From Bacilli bacterium (GTDB lineage: Bacteria > Bacillota > Bacilli > Paenibacillales > KCTC-25726): 49,091 nucleotides of DNA. The stretch lies in contig DASVDB010000094.1 in the NCBI GenBank assembly GCA_036381315.1, forward strand, positions 1 through 49,091, written 5' to 3'. A program made the position numbers and the translations under genes. The notes beneath the pieces were generated by a model. That model had not been told where the DNA came from. It did no database searches and saw only the letters and a list, made by a program, of their open reading frames with translations. This document shows positions 16,424 to 25,688 of this stretch, piece by piece. How positions within the stretch are numbered: the stretch's first letter is position 1; each line of letters starts with the position of its first letter.

Positions 16424-18672
16424 AGGGATTGACTTCCGGCATGATCCAAAAATCGTTTACCGGAAAAAAAATCGCGAACGACCGGAGCAGGGAATGGCGG
16501 CAGAGCGCGTACTTGCGCTTTGTCTTGTTCCTCAGTTTTCCGGTTATGTTTTATTTGGCGATTTCCGGATATTTGATACCGCAAACTTATGATATCAAGG
16601 AAGGCGCGATCAGCGAAATCAGCATCGCGGCGCCGAAAACAATCTATGACGCGGATGCGACGGAGACAGCGAAAGAGGCGGCCGCGGACCGTGTCGTGCC
16701 TGTCTATACGAATATAGCAATGAAAAACGCCGGTTTGGCGGAAACGATTTTCAACAAGCTGGAGCAGCTGAACGCCGACGAAACGATCACTTTTGAGCAA
16801 AAAGTCGCGATATACCGTGAAGAAATTCCGGACATGTTTAACGATTATTACAACCGTTTGCTCAAGCAGTACGAAAATATATATTCGGCCAAACTGCTGG
16901 CGGAAGCCCGCCGGCAATTGGACGATCAGCGCTACCGCATTCCGGAAGACGTGTTTTTCAAATTGCCGAAGCTTTCGGGTAAGCAATTGACCGCAATGAA
17001 ACAGGTGGCAAAAGACACCGTCGACAGATTGACTTCCGATCCGCTTACCGACGCGCAAACGGCGCGAACCAAAGTGGCGGAATTCATTAACGCTTCCCAA
17101 TTGCCGAGCAAGACGGAGCGGGAATTGGTGCAGGAAATTTCCACTTTCGTCATTACGCCGAACCGTTTTGCCGATGAAGAGGCCACGGATGAAGCCAGGG
17201 CAAAAGCGCGGGAGCAGGTTTCTCCGGTGTACATCGAGAAAGGGCAATACCTCGTCAAAAAAGGCGAAATGGTTACGAAGGATATCTTTAACAGACTCGA
17301 TCATTTGGGATTGCTGAAAAGCAAAATCAACTATCCTCCCTACATCGGGGCGGCGCTGTTGGCATTGCTTTTTGCCGGCGTATTGTTCATGTTTGTCCGT
17401 TACGGACGCGCGCGACTGCTGGAGAGCAATTGGCAAATATTGCTGCTCTTTCTGATTTATTTGCTCACCATCGCGGCCATCGGCATCACCGCGCTGGGCG
17501 TGAACGAAAAAACGCCGTACGTCGGATTTGTCGCACCGGTGGCGATGGGGACGATGCTGATCGCCATTTTGCTGGATGAACAAATCGCCTTTATTTCCGC
17601 TGTTTTGTTTGGCCTCATCGTAAGTATCGCGTTTAACCATAGCGATTTGCCGTTTGATTTCCGCTACGGTTTTGTCGCCGTGGTAGCCTGCTATGTTTCC
17701 ATTTTTGCCGTGCATGGCGCCACACAGCGGTCTGCCGTGCTGCGCGCGGGGATTTTCATTGCGCTCGCTTCCTGCCTGGCAATCGGCACGCTCATTTTGC
17801 TCGATCAGGAGTTTGCGATGAAAAACGCCATGCTGTCGCTTGCTTTCGCCGTGATCGGCGGCTTGCTGACGGCGATTCTGGTGATCGGGCTGTTGCCGTT
17901 TCTGGAAGCGGCGTTCGGCATTTTATCGCCACTGAAAATGGTTGAATTATCGAACCCGAACCATCCGCTTTTGCGCAAACTGCTTACGGAAACGCCGGGG
18001 ACTTATCATCACAGCGTGATGGTGGGAAATTTGGCGGAAACGGCGGCTGTCGCCATAAACGCAAACGGCCTTTTGTGCAGAGTCGGGTCGTTTTATCATG
18101 ATATCGGCAAGACGAAGCGCCCGAGTTATTTTATTGAAAACCAGAACAATATGGAAAATCCGCATGATAAAATCGACCCGCAATTAAGCAAGTCGATTAT
18201 CATCGCGCATGCCCGCGACGGCGTGGAAATGTTGAAAGAACATAACATTCCGAAGCCGATCCGCGATATTGCCGAGCAGCACCACGGCACGACGCTGTTG
18301 CAATATTTTTACCACAAGGCGAAAAAACAGGCGGCGGGAAAAGGTTTGGATCCTGCGCACATTCGCGAGGAAGATTACCGCTATCCCGGCCCGAAGGCGC
18401 AAACAAAAGAAGCGGCGGTCGTCGGCATTGCCGACAGCGTGGAAGCCGCCGTGCGGTCGCTGAAAAACCCGACAATCGAGCAAATCGACGCGGTTGTTAC
18501 CAAAATTGTCAAGCAGCGTTTGGACGACGGGCAATTTAACGAATGCGATTTGACGATAAAAGAATTGGATATCATCACCAAAACATTAAATGAAACCTTG
18601 CTTGGGATTTTTCATTCGCGAATCGAGTATCCCGCAGAGGCTGCTCCCAAACAGGCGGAAAAGGATGCGTGA
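16420..18672 (+). CDS. pgpH: Cyclic-di-AMP phosphodiesterase PgpH (7TMR-HDED/HD membrane protein)
   Basis: PgpH degrades the second messenger c-di-AMP. The 750-residue protein has a first membrane helix near residues 30 to 53 and an extracellular 7TMR-HDED domain to about residue 300. A seven-helix membrane domain follows to about 500, then a cytoplasmic HD domain. HD-domain metal ligands are visible: H530 region (THHSVMVGN), H560-D561 in FYHDIGK, a later IAHARDG histidine and EQHHGT. The ATG at 16420 overlaps the phoH stop; an ATG at 16441 is an alternative. YqfF of B. subtilis is the positional counterpart. ybeY follows after three bases. Confidence 0.94.
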   Translation: MKGLTSGMIQKSFTGKKIANDRSREWRQSAYLRFVLFLSFPVMFYLAISGYLIPQTYDIKEGAISEISIAAPKTIYDADATETAKEAAADRVVPVYTNIAMKNAGLAETIFNKLEQLNADETITFEQKVAIYREEIPDMFNDYYNRLLKQYENIYSAKLLAEARRQLDDQRYRIPEDVFFKLPKLSGKQLTAMKQVAKDTVDRLTSDPLTDAQTARTKVAEFINASQLPSKTERELVQEISTFVITPNRFADEEATDEARAKAREQVSPVYIEKGQYLVKKGEMVTKDIFNRLDHLGLLKSKINYPPYIGAALLALLFAGVLFMFVRYGRARLLESNWQILLLFLIYLLTIAAIGITALGVNEKTPYVGFVAPVAMGTMLIAILLDEQIAFISAVLFGLIVSIAFNHSDLPFDFRYGFVAVVACYVSIFAVHGATQRSAVLRAGIFIALASCLAIGTLILLDQEFAMKNAMLSLAFAVIGGLLTAILVIGLLPFLEAAFGILSPLKMVELSNPNHPLLRKLLTETPGTYHHSVMVGNLAETAAVAINANGLLCRVGSFYHDIGKTKRPSYFIENQNNMENPHDKIDPQLSKSIIIAHARDGVEMLKEHNIPKPIRDIAEQHHGTTLLQYFYHKAKKQAAGKGLDPAHIREEDYRYPGPKAQTKEAAVVGIADSVEAAVRSLKNPTIEQIDAVVTKIVKQRLDDGQFNECDLTIKELDIITKTLNETLLGIFHSRIEYPAEAAPKQAEKDA

Positions 18673-18675
18673 ACG

Positions 18676-19164
18676 ATGAGTTTGCAACTGATGGTGAACA
18701 ACGAATTGCCGGACTTTGCGATTCCGGCGGAGTGGATGGCGATGCTTCATAAGCTGCTCGGTACGGCCGGGAAAAAAGAAGGGATTGCGGAAGGCGAAGT
18801 CGCCTTAACGTTTGTCGATGATGCAAAAATACGGGCTTTAAACAAAGAATACCGGGGGTTGGACAAGGCCACCGATGTTCTTTCTTTCCCCATGCTGGAA
18901 AGTAAAGAAGAAGAGCCGGAAATTTTCTACGATGCAAAAGAGGCGGATACATTGCCCGAATTGCTGGGCGATATCGTCATTTCCGTGCCGCGGGCGCAGG
19001 CGCAAAGCGAAGAATACGGCCACTCGCTGGAACGCGAGATCGGTTTTTTGTTTGTGCACGGCTTTCTGCATTTGTTGGGTTATGACCATCAGGATGAAGC
19101 TTCCGAAAAGGCGATGTTTACTTTGCAGGAAGAAATTTTGCGCGAAGCGGGGGTCGCACGGTGA
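18676..19164 (+). CDS. ybeY: Endoribonuclease YbeY
   Basis: YbeY is a zinc-dependent endoribonuclease required for 16S rRNA 3'-end maturation and 70S ribosome quality control. The 162-residue protein contains the zinc motif HxxxHxxxxxH at H128, H132 and H138 within [11 protein letters not shown], and the conserved [17 protein letters not shown] segment. The ATG at 18676 follows the pgpH stop by three bases. It overlaps dgkA by four bases (GTGA), so pgpH, ybeY and dgkA look translationally linked. Length is normal. Confidence 0.95.
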   Translation: MSLQLMVNNELPDFAIPAEWMAMLHKLLGTAGKKEGIAEGEVALTFVDDAKIRALNKEYRGLDKATDVLSFPMLESKEEEPEIFYDAKEADTLPELLGDIVISVPRAQAQSEEYGHSLEREIGFLFVHGFLHLLGYDHQDEASEKAMFTLQEEILREAGVAR

Positions 19165-19868
19165 ATGCGCTTGGCCGGTGGCTGCGTTCCGTCCGCTATG
19201 CCGTGGACGGGTTGAAGTATATATTGCTTACGCAGCCCAATATGCGCATTCATTTTGGCGCCGCGCTGATCGTACTGACGCTTTCCTGGCTGTTGCGAAT
19301 CGGCGAAACGAAAATTTTGTTTCTGCTTTTGGCCATCACCATTGTCACCGTGACCGAGGCGGTCAATACCGCCGTGGAAAAAGCCGTGGATCTGGCCAGC
19401 CGGGAAATTCATCCGTTGGCCAAAATCGCAAAGGATGTCGCCGCCGCCGCTGTGCTTCTCGCCGCGGTTTTTGCCGTTGTGACGGGTATCGTTGTGTTTT
19501 GGCAGCCGGTAGTCGACGCATTTGGCGGCTCGTTTGCCGAACCGGGCATGTCCGGATTGTTCCGCGCCTTGATTCTACTTATAGTTACGGCATTGGCGGC
19601 TTTTTTGCTGCAAACGGCGGGCAGCCGCAAGAAAGGCGGCGAAAGCGGGCGTTTTTCCGCGCCGAGCGTTCCGGTTGCTTTGGCCTGGACCGCCGCGGGA
19701 TGGATTTCGCTTGCTGCGGCGCGCCGCGAAATGATGCTTCTGGCGCTTTTCTTGGCGGCGCTTGCCAGTGTCCTATTTTTGGAGAGATCGAAAGCTTCGC
19801 TGTTTGCGGTTGCCACCGGCGCCGGATTAGGCATTCTGATCGCCGTTATTGGCTATATTACGATTTGA
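19161..19868 (+). CDS. dgkA: Diacylglycerol/undecaprenol kinase DgkA with a C-terminal membrane extension
   Basis: Residues 1 to about 112 are a complete DgkA-family lipid kinase, which in Gram-positive bacteria phosphorylates undecaprenol. The signature [14 protein letters not shown] followed by [15 protein letters not shown], with E66 and N69, is intact. The protein continues to 235 residues, roughly twice the normal length, with three or four more hydrophobic segments. This tail has the outline of a PAP2 phosphatase helix bundle ([11 protein letters not shown] near residue 166, then [17 protein letters not shown]). It lacks the catalytic PSGH and SRxxxxxH residues, so I infer a decayed phosphatase or a purely structural domain. 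The start GTG at 19161 overlaps ybeY. There is no cdd before era. Confidence 0.9.
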   Translation: MNALGRWLRSVRYAVDGLKYILLTQPNMRIHFGAALIVLTLSWLLRIGETKILFLLLAITIVTVTEAVNTAVEKAVDLASREIHPLAKIAKDVAAAAVLLAAVFAVVTGIVVFWQPVVDAFGGSFAEPGMSGLFRALILLIVTALAAFLLQTAGSRKKGGESGRFSAPSVPVALAWTAAGWISLAAARREMMLLALFLAALASVLFLERSKASLFAVATGAGLGILIAVIGYITI

Positions 19869-19891
19869 TGAAGCATGAAGGAGAGACAGGC

Positions 19892-20791
19892 ATGAGCAAG
19901 TTTCATTCCGGGTTTGTGGCGATCATCGGCAGGCCGAACGTCGGAAAGTCGACGCTGTTAAACCAAATGATTGGACAAAAAATCGCCATCATGTCGGATA
20001 AGCCGCAAACGACGCGAAATCGCATCCATGGCGTATACACGACGGAAGACATGCAAATCGTATTTTTGGACACGCCGGGGATTCATAAGCCGCAGTCGCG
20101 TTTGGGCGATTATATGGTAAGGGCGGCGCAAAGCGCGCTTCAGGAAGTCGATGCGGTGCTTTTTTTGGCCGATGTGGCGCAAGGCTTGGGCGGCGGCGAC
20201 AGATTTATCATTGAACGGCTGAAAGGGATTGAAACTCCCGTTTTTTTGGTGTTAAACAAAATTGACCAGGTGCATCCCGAACAACTGTTGCCAATGATCG
20301 CGCAATATAAAGAACTTTACGACTTTGCGGAAATCATCCCGGTTTCGGCGCTTTTGGGCAATAACGTGGCGACCTTGCTTGCGCAAATCCGCAAAGTGCT
20401 GCCCGAAGGCCCGATGTATTATCCCGCCGACCAAGTGACGGACCATCCCGAGCAGTTTGTGTGCGCGGAGTTGATCCGCGAAAAAATTTTGCAGCTGACC
20501 CATGACGAAGTGCCGCATTCGGTTGCGGTCGCGATCGAAAATATGCGCGTCGCGGAAAACGGGATCGTGCACATTTCCGCCATTATTTTCGTCGAACGCG
20601 ATTCGCAAAAAGGGATTGTAATCGGCAAGCAGGGCGCGCTGTTGAAGCAGGTCGGCAAAGAAGCGCGCCACGATATCGAGCGCCTCCTGGGTTCCAAAGC
20701 GTTTTTGCAATTATGGGTCAAAGTGAAGAAAGATTGGCGCAATCGCGATCAATTGTTGCAGGAATTCGGCTTTCGCAATGAGGAAATTTGA
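19892..20791 (+). CDS. era: GTPase Era
   Basis: Era is the essential GTPase that binds the 3' end of 16S rRNA during 30S assembly. The 299-residue protein has the G1 loop GRPNVGKST (residues 13 to 21), the G2 region around TTRNRI, the G3 DTPG, the G4 NKID, and a C-terminal KH domain with [17 protein letters not shown]. The ATG at 19892 follows AAGGAGAG; the open frame further upstream overlaps ybeY and dgkA. It stands 23 bases after dgkA, in the conserved ybeY-dgkA-era order. Confidence 0.97.
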   Translation: MSKFHSGFVAIIGRPNVGKSTLLNQMIGQKIAIMSDKPQTTRNRIHGVYTTEDMQIVFLDTPGIHKPQSRLGDYMVRAAQSALQEVDAVLFLADVAQGLGGGDRFIIERLKGIETPVFLVLNKIDQVHPEQLLPMIAQYKELYDFAEIIPVSALLGNNVATLLAQIRKVLPEGPMYYPADQVTDHPEQFVCAELIREKILQLTHDEVPHSVAVAIENMRVAENGIVHISAIIFVERDSQKGIVIGKQGALLKQVGKEARHDIERLLGSKAFLQLWVKVKKDWRNRDQLLQEFGFRNEEI

Positions 20792-20886
20792 GCGGTCCTG
20801 GCGGTTTTTTCCCGGATAGATTCGGCTTGTATTGCCCATCCTAACAGTGTGCCTGAGCAGTCTGTTCTGCGAAAGGATGAGAACAT

Positions 20887-21045
20887 ATGAGAGATTTTTC
20901 CTGGCAAGTTTTCGCATTGACCGGGAATGTAGACGCGTATATGTTGTATCGGGACATTGGGGAAAACGGCGGCGAAGAAACGGTGGAAAAAGCGCAGGAG
21001 GGCGAACGGCAGGACGGCGACGAGCGGCAAGCGGAAGCAAATTGA
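20887..21045 (+). CDS. yqzL: YqzL family small protein
   Basis: This is a 52-residue small protein starting at the ATG at 20887, with AAAGGATG about ten bases upstream. The first 24 residues (MRDFSWQVFALTGNVDAYML and onward) match the short YqzL proteins that lie between era and recO in Bacilli: an aromatic tryptophan region, then TGNVDAYxLY. The tail from residue 27 is unusually acidic and glutamine-rich (GGEETVEKAQEGERQDGDE) and probably disordered. The function of the family is unknown. The position between era and recO is exactly the conserved one, which is the main reason for confidence at this size. Confidence 0.82.
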   Translation: MRDFSWQVFALTGNVDAYMLYRDIGENGGEETVEKAQEGERQDGDERQAEAN

Positions 21046-21114
21046 GCGAACCACCAGCTATCATCAATTTTTAACCGATTATCCAGTCTGCGTGCTCATG
21101 GGGGAAACGAACCG

Positions 21115-21864
21115 GTGCTGAAAAGGGTGGAAGGGCTTGTCATCCGCACCAACGATTACGGGGAAGGACATAAAATCTTGACGCTATATACCTGTGATGC
21201 GGGGAAAACAAGCGTAATGGCGCGCGGCGCGAAAAAGCTGAACAGCCGCTTTGCCGCTGCCGCGCAATTGTTTACATATGGCGAATACGCCTTTTATAAA
21301 TCCGGGCAGATCGGCACGCTGCAGTCTGCCGAGATCCTAGACTCCCACCATTTGCTGCGGGAAGACCTGGAAAAGACGGCGTATTCGGCCTACATCGCCG
21401 AACTGGTCGATCGCTTGGCCGACGAGGAGCCGAACGCCGGTTTGTTTGGGCAGCTTTTGGCGGCGCTTAGGGCGATCGAGGAAGGAAAAGACCCGCAGAT
21501 CACCACGCATGTGATGGAAATGAAACTGATGGCGTTGGCCGGTTATGCGCCTGTGTTGGATCGGTGCGCGAACTGCGGCAAGGATATCGGCGGCTCCGCC
21601 ATGTTCAGCGCGGCGGCGGGGGGTGTGCTGTGTGCCGCGTGCGCCAATGCGCATGCGCAGGCAATGCCGCTTGCCGACAGCGTTTGGAAATTGCTGCGCT
21701 TACTTAATCGTGTTGATTTGCGCCGAATCGGCACGATCAGCGTTAAGCCGGAGACAAAGCGAGTACTGAAGCAAGTGTTGCGCCGCTACATGGATGGGCA
21801 TGTGGAAGTGTCGCGCTGGAAGGCGCGAAGTTTTCTTGACCAGATGAGCAAATACGAGTTATAA
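21115..21864 (+). CDS. recO: DNA repair protein RecO
   Basis: RecO helps load RecA onto SSB-coated single-stranded DNA in the RecFOR pathway. The 249-residue protein has the N-terminal OB-fold (GLVIRTNDYGEGHKILTLYT) and a helical C-terminal part. The zinc-ribbon cysteines are present as CANC near residue 150 and CAAC about 25 residues later. The start is GTG at 21115 with a GGGGGAAA site upstream. The last 30 bases of the gene also contain the promoter of the glyQS leader, whose -10 hexamer overlaps the recO stop codon. Confidence 0.95.
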   Translation: MLKRVEGLVIRTNDYGEGHKILTLYTCDAGKTSVMARGAKKLNSRFAAAAQLFTYGEYAFYKSGQIGTLQSAEILDSHHLLREDLEKTAYSAYIAELVDRLADEEPNAGLFGQLLAALRAIEEGKDPQITTHVMEMKLMALAGYAPVLDRCANCGKDIGGSAMFSAAAGGVLCAACANAHAQAMPLADSVWKLLRLLNRVDLRRIGTISVKPETKRVLKQVLRRYMDGHVEVSRWKARSFLDQMSKYEL

Positions 21865-21865
21865 T
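21836..21865 (+). promoter_or_regulatory. sigma-A promoter of the glyQS T-box leader, inside the end of recO
   Basis: TTGACC (21836-21841) and a perfect TATAAT (21860-21865) are 18 bases apart. The -10 element spans the recO stop codon TAA at 21862-21864. Transcription would begin near 21872, at the expected 5' end of the T-box leader. Confidence 0.75.
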
Positions 21866-21871
21866 ATGTAA

Positions 21872-22110
21872 TTGGTTTTGCGATGAAGGAAAAAGAGTAC
21901 CCGCGGCAGTTTCGGCATAGCGAACCGGGGGCGGTGCAAGCCCGGTCCGAAAGTCCGGCGAAAGGCGCTTCCAGAGCATACGTTGGCGAAAAGAGGGCAG
22001 TCGCGTTTGCCGTGCCTAGGCCGGCAAAAACGGTTGCCAAGTAGGGTGGAACCGCGGGAAATAACCTCCCGTCCCTATGTGTTGGGAAGACGCATAGAGG
22101 CGGGTTTTTT
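21872..22110 (+). ncRNA. Glycyl-tRNA T-box riboswitch leader
   Basis: The leader carries the T-box sequence AGGGTGGAACCGCGGG at 22043-22058, which pairs with the uncharged tRNA acceptor end. Upstream are stem I features: a GATGAAGGAAAAAGAGTA block with the k-turn-like AGAGTA near 21891-21899, and a GC-rich apical hairpin with CCGGG and CCCGG arms. GGC triplets at 21957-21959 and 21964-21966 are candidate glycine specifiers; I could not decide between them by hand. Downstream, the terminator competes with the T-box antiterminator. The leader sits directly before glyQS, so charged tRNA-Gly should switch transcription off. The leader is compact and may lack stem II, as known glycine T-boxes do. 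Confidence 0.9.
22068..22110 (+). terminator. T-box regulated terminator before glyQ
   Basis: CCCGTCCCTATG (22068-22079) pairs with CATAGAGGCGGG (22093-22104), and six T residues follow (22105-22110). The 5' arm overlaps the region that would form the antiterminator with the T-box, as expected for tRNA-controlled attenuation. Confidence 0.88.
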
Positions 22111-22150
22111 CATGGATAGAAACGATCAATTATATGAGGAGATGGAAGCA

Positions 22151-23044
22151 GTGAATTTTCAGGAGATCATTTTGACCCTGCAAAATTTTTGGGCGGAACA
22201 AAACTGCGTAATCATGCAACCGTATGACGTGGAAAAAGGCGCCGGCACGATGAATCCGATGACCTTTTTGCGCAGCATCGGCCCCGAACCATGGAACGTG
22301 GCTTATGTGGAGCCTTCCCGCCGCCCGGCGGACGGCAGATACGGAGAAAACCCGAACCGGCTGTACCAGCACCATCAGTACCAGGTCATTATGAAGCCGT
22401 CGCCGGACAACATTCAGGAAATATATTTGGAAAGCCTGAAGCGGTTGGGCATCGATCCGTTGCATCACGACATCCGTTTTGTCGAGGATAACTGGGAATC
22501 GCCCACGCTGGGAGCATGGGGGCTTGGCTGGGAAGTGTGGCTGGACGGAATGGAGATTACGCAATTTACGTACTTCCAACAGGTCGGCGGCATCGACGCC
22601 AATCCCGTCGCCATCGAAATTACATACGGACTGGAGCGGCTGGCTTCGTATATCCAGCAAAAAGAAAACGTGTTTGATCTCGAATGGGTCGGCAATGTGA
22701 CTTATGGCGACGTCTTTTTGCAGCCCGAATACGAACATTCCAGGTACACTTTCGAGGTCTCCGACGCCAAGCTTTTGTTTACGCTGTTCGGCATGTATGA
22801 GGCGGAAGCCAAACGCGCGCTTGAGGCGCGGCTTATTTTCCCGGCATACGATTATGTGCTGAAATGCTCCCACACGTTTAATTTGTTGGATGCCCGCGGC
22901 GCAATCAGCGTTACGGAACGCACCGGCTATATCGCCAGGGTGCGCAATCTCGCCAGAATGTGTGCGTCCGCCTATTTGGAAGAACGGGAGCGCTTGGGCT
23001 TTCCGCTGATCAAGACTACGGCAAACGGAGGGCAAAACAAATGA
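22151..23044 (+). CDS. glyQ: Glycyl-tRNA synthetase alpha subunit
   Basis: GlyQ is the catalytic subunit of the alpha2-beta2 class II glycyl-tRNA synthetase. The 297-residue protein starts [19 protein letters not shown] and contains the conserved [14 protein letters not shown], the [14 protein letters not shown] stretch, and the class II core [31 protein letters not shown]-type region. GTG at 22151 is chosen because GAGGAG (22136-22141) lies nine bases upstream and the protein then matches the family start. ATG codons at 22112 and 22142 are badly spaced. The stop overlaps glyS (ATGA). Expression is controlled by the T-box leader. Confidence 0.95.
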   Translation: MNFQEIILTLQNFWAEQNCVIMQPYDVEKGAGTMNPMTFLRSIGPEPWNVAYVEPSRRPADGRYGENPNRLYQHHQYQVIMKPSPDNIQEIYLESLKRLGIDPLHHDIRFVEDNWESPTLGAWGLGWEVWLDGMEITQFTYFQQVGGIDANPVAIEITYGLERLASYIQQKENVFDLEWVGNVTYGDVFLQPEYEHSRYTFEVSDAKLLFTLFGMYEAEAKRALEARLIFPAYDYVLKCSHTFNLLDARGAISVTERTGYIARVRNLARMCASAYLEERERLGFPLIKTTANGGQNK

Positions 23045-25113
23045 GCAAAGACCTTTTACTGGAAATCGGCATGGAGGAAATCCCCGCCCGTTTTGTGCGC
23101 GACGCGGTGGAACAGCTGGCGCAAAAAACGGAAGAGTGGCTGCAAAACTCCCGGATAGCGCACGCTAGCGTCATCCCGTACGCCACGCCTCGTCGGATCG
23201 CCGTATATGTGCGGGATGTCGCGGAAAAACAAGGAGACATAACGGAAGAAGCGAAAGGGCCGGCGAAAAAAATCGCGCAGGACGATCAGGGCAACTGGAC
23301 CAAAGCGGCGCTCGGATTCGCCCGCAGCCAGGGCGTAAAGCCCGAGGAGCTTTATTTTAAGGAAATTTCCGGCGTGGAATACGCGCATGCGCGCAAGCAC
23401 AGCGTCGGCGTGCAAACCGCCGATATTCTTGCCGACGGACTTAAGCAGCTTGTGTTGTCTTTGCATTTTCCGAAAAATATGCGCTGGGGCAGCAACGACC
23501 TGAAATACGTCCGCCCGATCCGCTGGCTGGTCGCTTTGTTTGGCGCCGATGTTGTCGATTTTGCGATATCCGGCGTGCGCACGGGGCGCGTAACGCGCGG
23601 GCACCGTTTTTTGGGAACGGAAACGGCGCTTGCCGTTGCGAATGACTATAAAGAAGCGCTGCGCGCGCAGCAGGTAATTGTCGATATTGCCGAACGCAAG
23701 GCGGCGATTGTGGCGCAGATTGAACAATTGGCGCAAGCGAACGGATGGCAAGTTCCGATGAAGGCGGATTTGCTGGAAGAGGTGCTGTTTCTCGTGGAGA
23801 TGCCGACGGCGCTTCACGGCAGCTTTGATCCGGCATTTTTAAGCATCCCCCGGGAAGTGCTGATTACTTCCATGCGGGAGCATCAGCGCTATTTCCCGGT
23901 ATTTTCCGCCGACGGGAAGCTTTTGCCCCATTTTGTCACCATCAGAAACGGCGACAGCGTTTCGCTCGATACGGTAGCCAGAGGCAACGAAAAAGTGCTG
24001 CGGGCCAGGCTTTCCGACGCCAAATTCTTTTATGTGGAAGACCAAAAACTGTCGATCGACAACGCGCTTTCGCGTTTGGAAACGATTGTGTTTCATGAGG
24101 AGCTGGGCACCATTGGCGACAAGGTGCGGCGGATACGCGCCATAGCCGAAGCCTTGGCGGAAAAACTGTCCCTTACGGGCGAGACGGCAGAACTGGTTCG
24201 CCGCGCCGCGGCGATTTGCAAATTTGACCTGGTGACGCAAATGGTGTACGAGTTCCCCGAGCTGCAGGGCATCATGGGCGAAGACTACGCCCGCAAAGCC
24301 GGGGAAAAGGCGGAAGTCGCGCGCGCTATCTTTGAACATTATAAGCCGCGCTTTTCCGGAGACAGCGTTCCGGAATCGCCAATCGGCGCCATCGTAAGCA
24401 TAGCGGATAAAATCGACACGATCGCCGGCTGCTTTTCCATCGGCATCGTGCCGACCGGGTCGCAGGATCCGTACGCGTTGCGAAGGCAGGCGGCCGGCAT
24501 CGTGCAAATTTTGCTGGAAAAGAGCCTGCCGCTCCGTTTATCGGAGCTGTTCGCCATCGCATTGGACGTATTGGAACGCGCCCGCGGATTAAAACGCGAA
24601 CATCATGAAATTGTGCAGGATTTAACCGACTTTTTCGGCTTGCGGGTCAAAAATCTGTTTTCCGACCGCATCCGGTATGATGTCGCCGATGCCGTCATGG
24701 CCGCCGGTTTCGACAATGTCGCGTTGACGGTGCAAAAAGGCGAGGCGCTGATGCAGGCGGTTGCCGGGGGCGGCTTTAAAGAAGCCGCGGACGCGCTTGT
24801 TCGCGTCGGCAATTTGGCCCAGAAAGCGGCTACGGCCGAATTTTCCGCCGCGCTATTCGCCGATCGGAGCGAACGCGAATTGTACGATTCCTTTCTCGTG
24901 CAGCACGGCCAATTTGCCGATGCTTTGGCGCAAGGAAACGCTTCTTCCGCGCTTTATGCGTTAACGGCTTTGCGGGAGCCGATCAACCGATATTTTGCGG
25001 CGGTTATGGTAATGGTCGACGATGAAGCGTTGCGGAACAACCGGTTGGGCTTGCTGCGGGCGATCGCCGACGACATAAGCCAATTCGCCGATTTTCAGAA
25101 AATTGTATGGTGA
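23041..25113 (+). CDS. glyS: Glycyl-tRNA synthetase beta subunit
   Basis: GlyS provides tRNA binding for the tetrameric glycyl-tRNA synthetase. The 690-residue protein begins with the family pattern [14 protein letters not shown] and has the RGHRFLG segment. It also has an HD-like domain around residues 320 to 470 (with [12 protein letters not shown] and [12 protein letters not shown]) and a C-terminal DALR-like anticodon-binding region containing [11 protein letters not shown]. The ATG at 23041 overlaps the glyQ stop. It ends 78 bases before yqxD; the ccpN and yqfL genes that follow glyS in B. subtilis are missing. Confidence 0.96.
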   Translation: MSKDLLLEIGMEEIPARFVRDAVEQLAQKTEEWLQNSRIAHASVIPYATPRRIAVYVRDVAEKQGDITEEAKGPAKKIAQDDQGNWTKAALGFARSQGVKPEELYFKEISGVEYAHARKHSVGVQTADILADGLKQLVLSLHFPKNMRWGSNDLKYVRPIRWLVALFGADVVDFAISGVRTGRVTRGHRFLGTETALAVANDYKEALRAQQVIVDIAERKAAIVAQIEQLAQANGWQVPMKADLLEEVLFLVEMPTALHGSFDPAFLSIPREVLITSMREHQRYFPVFSADGKLLPHFVTIRNGDSVSLDTVARGNEKVLRARLSDAKFFYVEDQKLSIDNALSRLETIVFHEELGTIGDKVRRIRAIAEALAEKLSLTGETAELVRRAAAICKFDLVTQMVYEFPELQGIMGEDYARKAGEKAEVARAIFEHYKPRFSGDSVPESPIGAIVSIADKIDTIAGCFSIGIVPTGSQDPYALRRQAAGIVQILLEKSLPLRLSELFAIALDVLERARGLKREHHEIVQDLTDFFGLRVKNLFSDRIRYDVADAVMAAGFDNVALTVQKGEALMQAVAGGGFKEAADALVRVGNLAQKAATAEFSAALFADRSERELYDSFLVQHGQFADALAQGNASSALYALTALREPINRYFAAVMVMVDDEALRNNRLGLLRAIADDISQFADFQKIVW

Positions 25114-25191
25114 TTTGTCCACAAGCAGGATTTCCGCTTGCTTAAAGCGTATATTATAGATGTTATTCAAAAGGGTGGAGTTGTTCAAATC

Positions 25192-25650
25192 TTGCCAAAG
25201 ATCGTAGTGGATGCGGATGCCTGCCCGGTCAAGGATGAAATCAGGGCCGCCGGGAAAAAGCACGGGATTGAAGTGCTGATGGTCGCTTCGTTTGATCATC
25301 GGCTCATTCCCGAAGATGGTGTACAAGTTGTCCAGGTTGACCGTTCGGATCAATCCGCGGACCTTTATATTGCCAACCATTTGCAAGGCGGTGACGTTCT
25401 AATCACCCAGGACTTTGGGCTGGCCGCCATCGGTCTTGGCAAGGGCGCCTACGTTCTGTCAAACAGAGGGCAAAACTATAAAGATGAAACGATGGCATTT
25501 TTGTTGGAACAACGGCATCGTAACGCCAAGCTGCGGCGGAAAGGCCGCTACGGGAAAGGCCCGAAGCCTTTTACGGACGAAGACCGGCATTTTTTTCTAC
25601 ATGCTTTGACAAAACTTTTGACCGCTTTGCAGGAAATTGAACCGGGATAG
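25192..25650 (+). CDS. yqxD: YaiI/YqxD family protein (DUF188)
   Basis: This 152-residue protein belongs to the UPF0178/DUF188 family, a PIN-like fold often placed before dnaG; no activity is firmly assigned. The N-terminal IVVDADACPVKDEI motif, the central TQDFGLAAIGLGKGAYVLSNRG stretch and the acidic residues around them are diagnostic. The start is TTG at 25192, with GGTGGAG 11 bases upstream; no better start exists in the frame. yqxD-dnaG-sigA is the conserved macromolecular synthesis operon order of Bacilli. Confidence 0.9.
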   Translation: MPKIVVDADACPVKDEIRAAGKKHGIEVLMVASFDHRLIPEDGVQVVQVDRSDQSADLYIANHLQGGDVLITQDFGLAAIGLGKGAYVLSNRGQNYKDETMAFLLEQRHRNAKLRRKGRYGKGPKPFTDEDRHFFLHALTKLLTALQEIEPG

Positions 25651-25688
25651 CGAATAGTAATTTACGAGTTAATCGGGATGTGAAAGTT

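Noticed and set aside
18875-19891. Long upstream extension of the era frame
   Set aside because: The extension runs out of frame through ybeY and dgkA and is rich in cysteine and arginine; the ATG at 19892 has a proper ribosome binding site.
25117-25142. Possible hairpin CAAGC/GCTTG after glyS
   Set aside because: The stem is short with poor inner pairing and no T-run, so it is not a convincing terminator.
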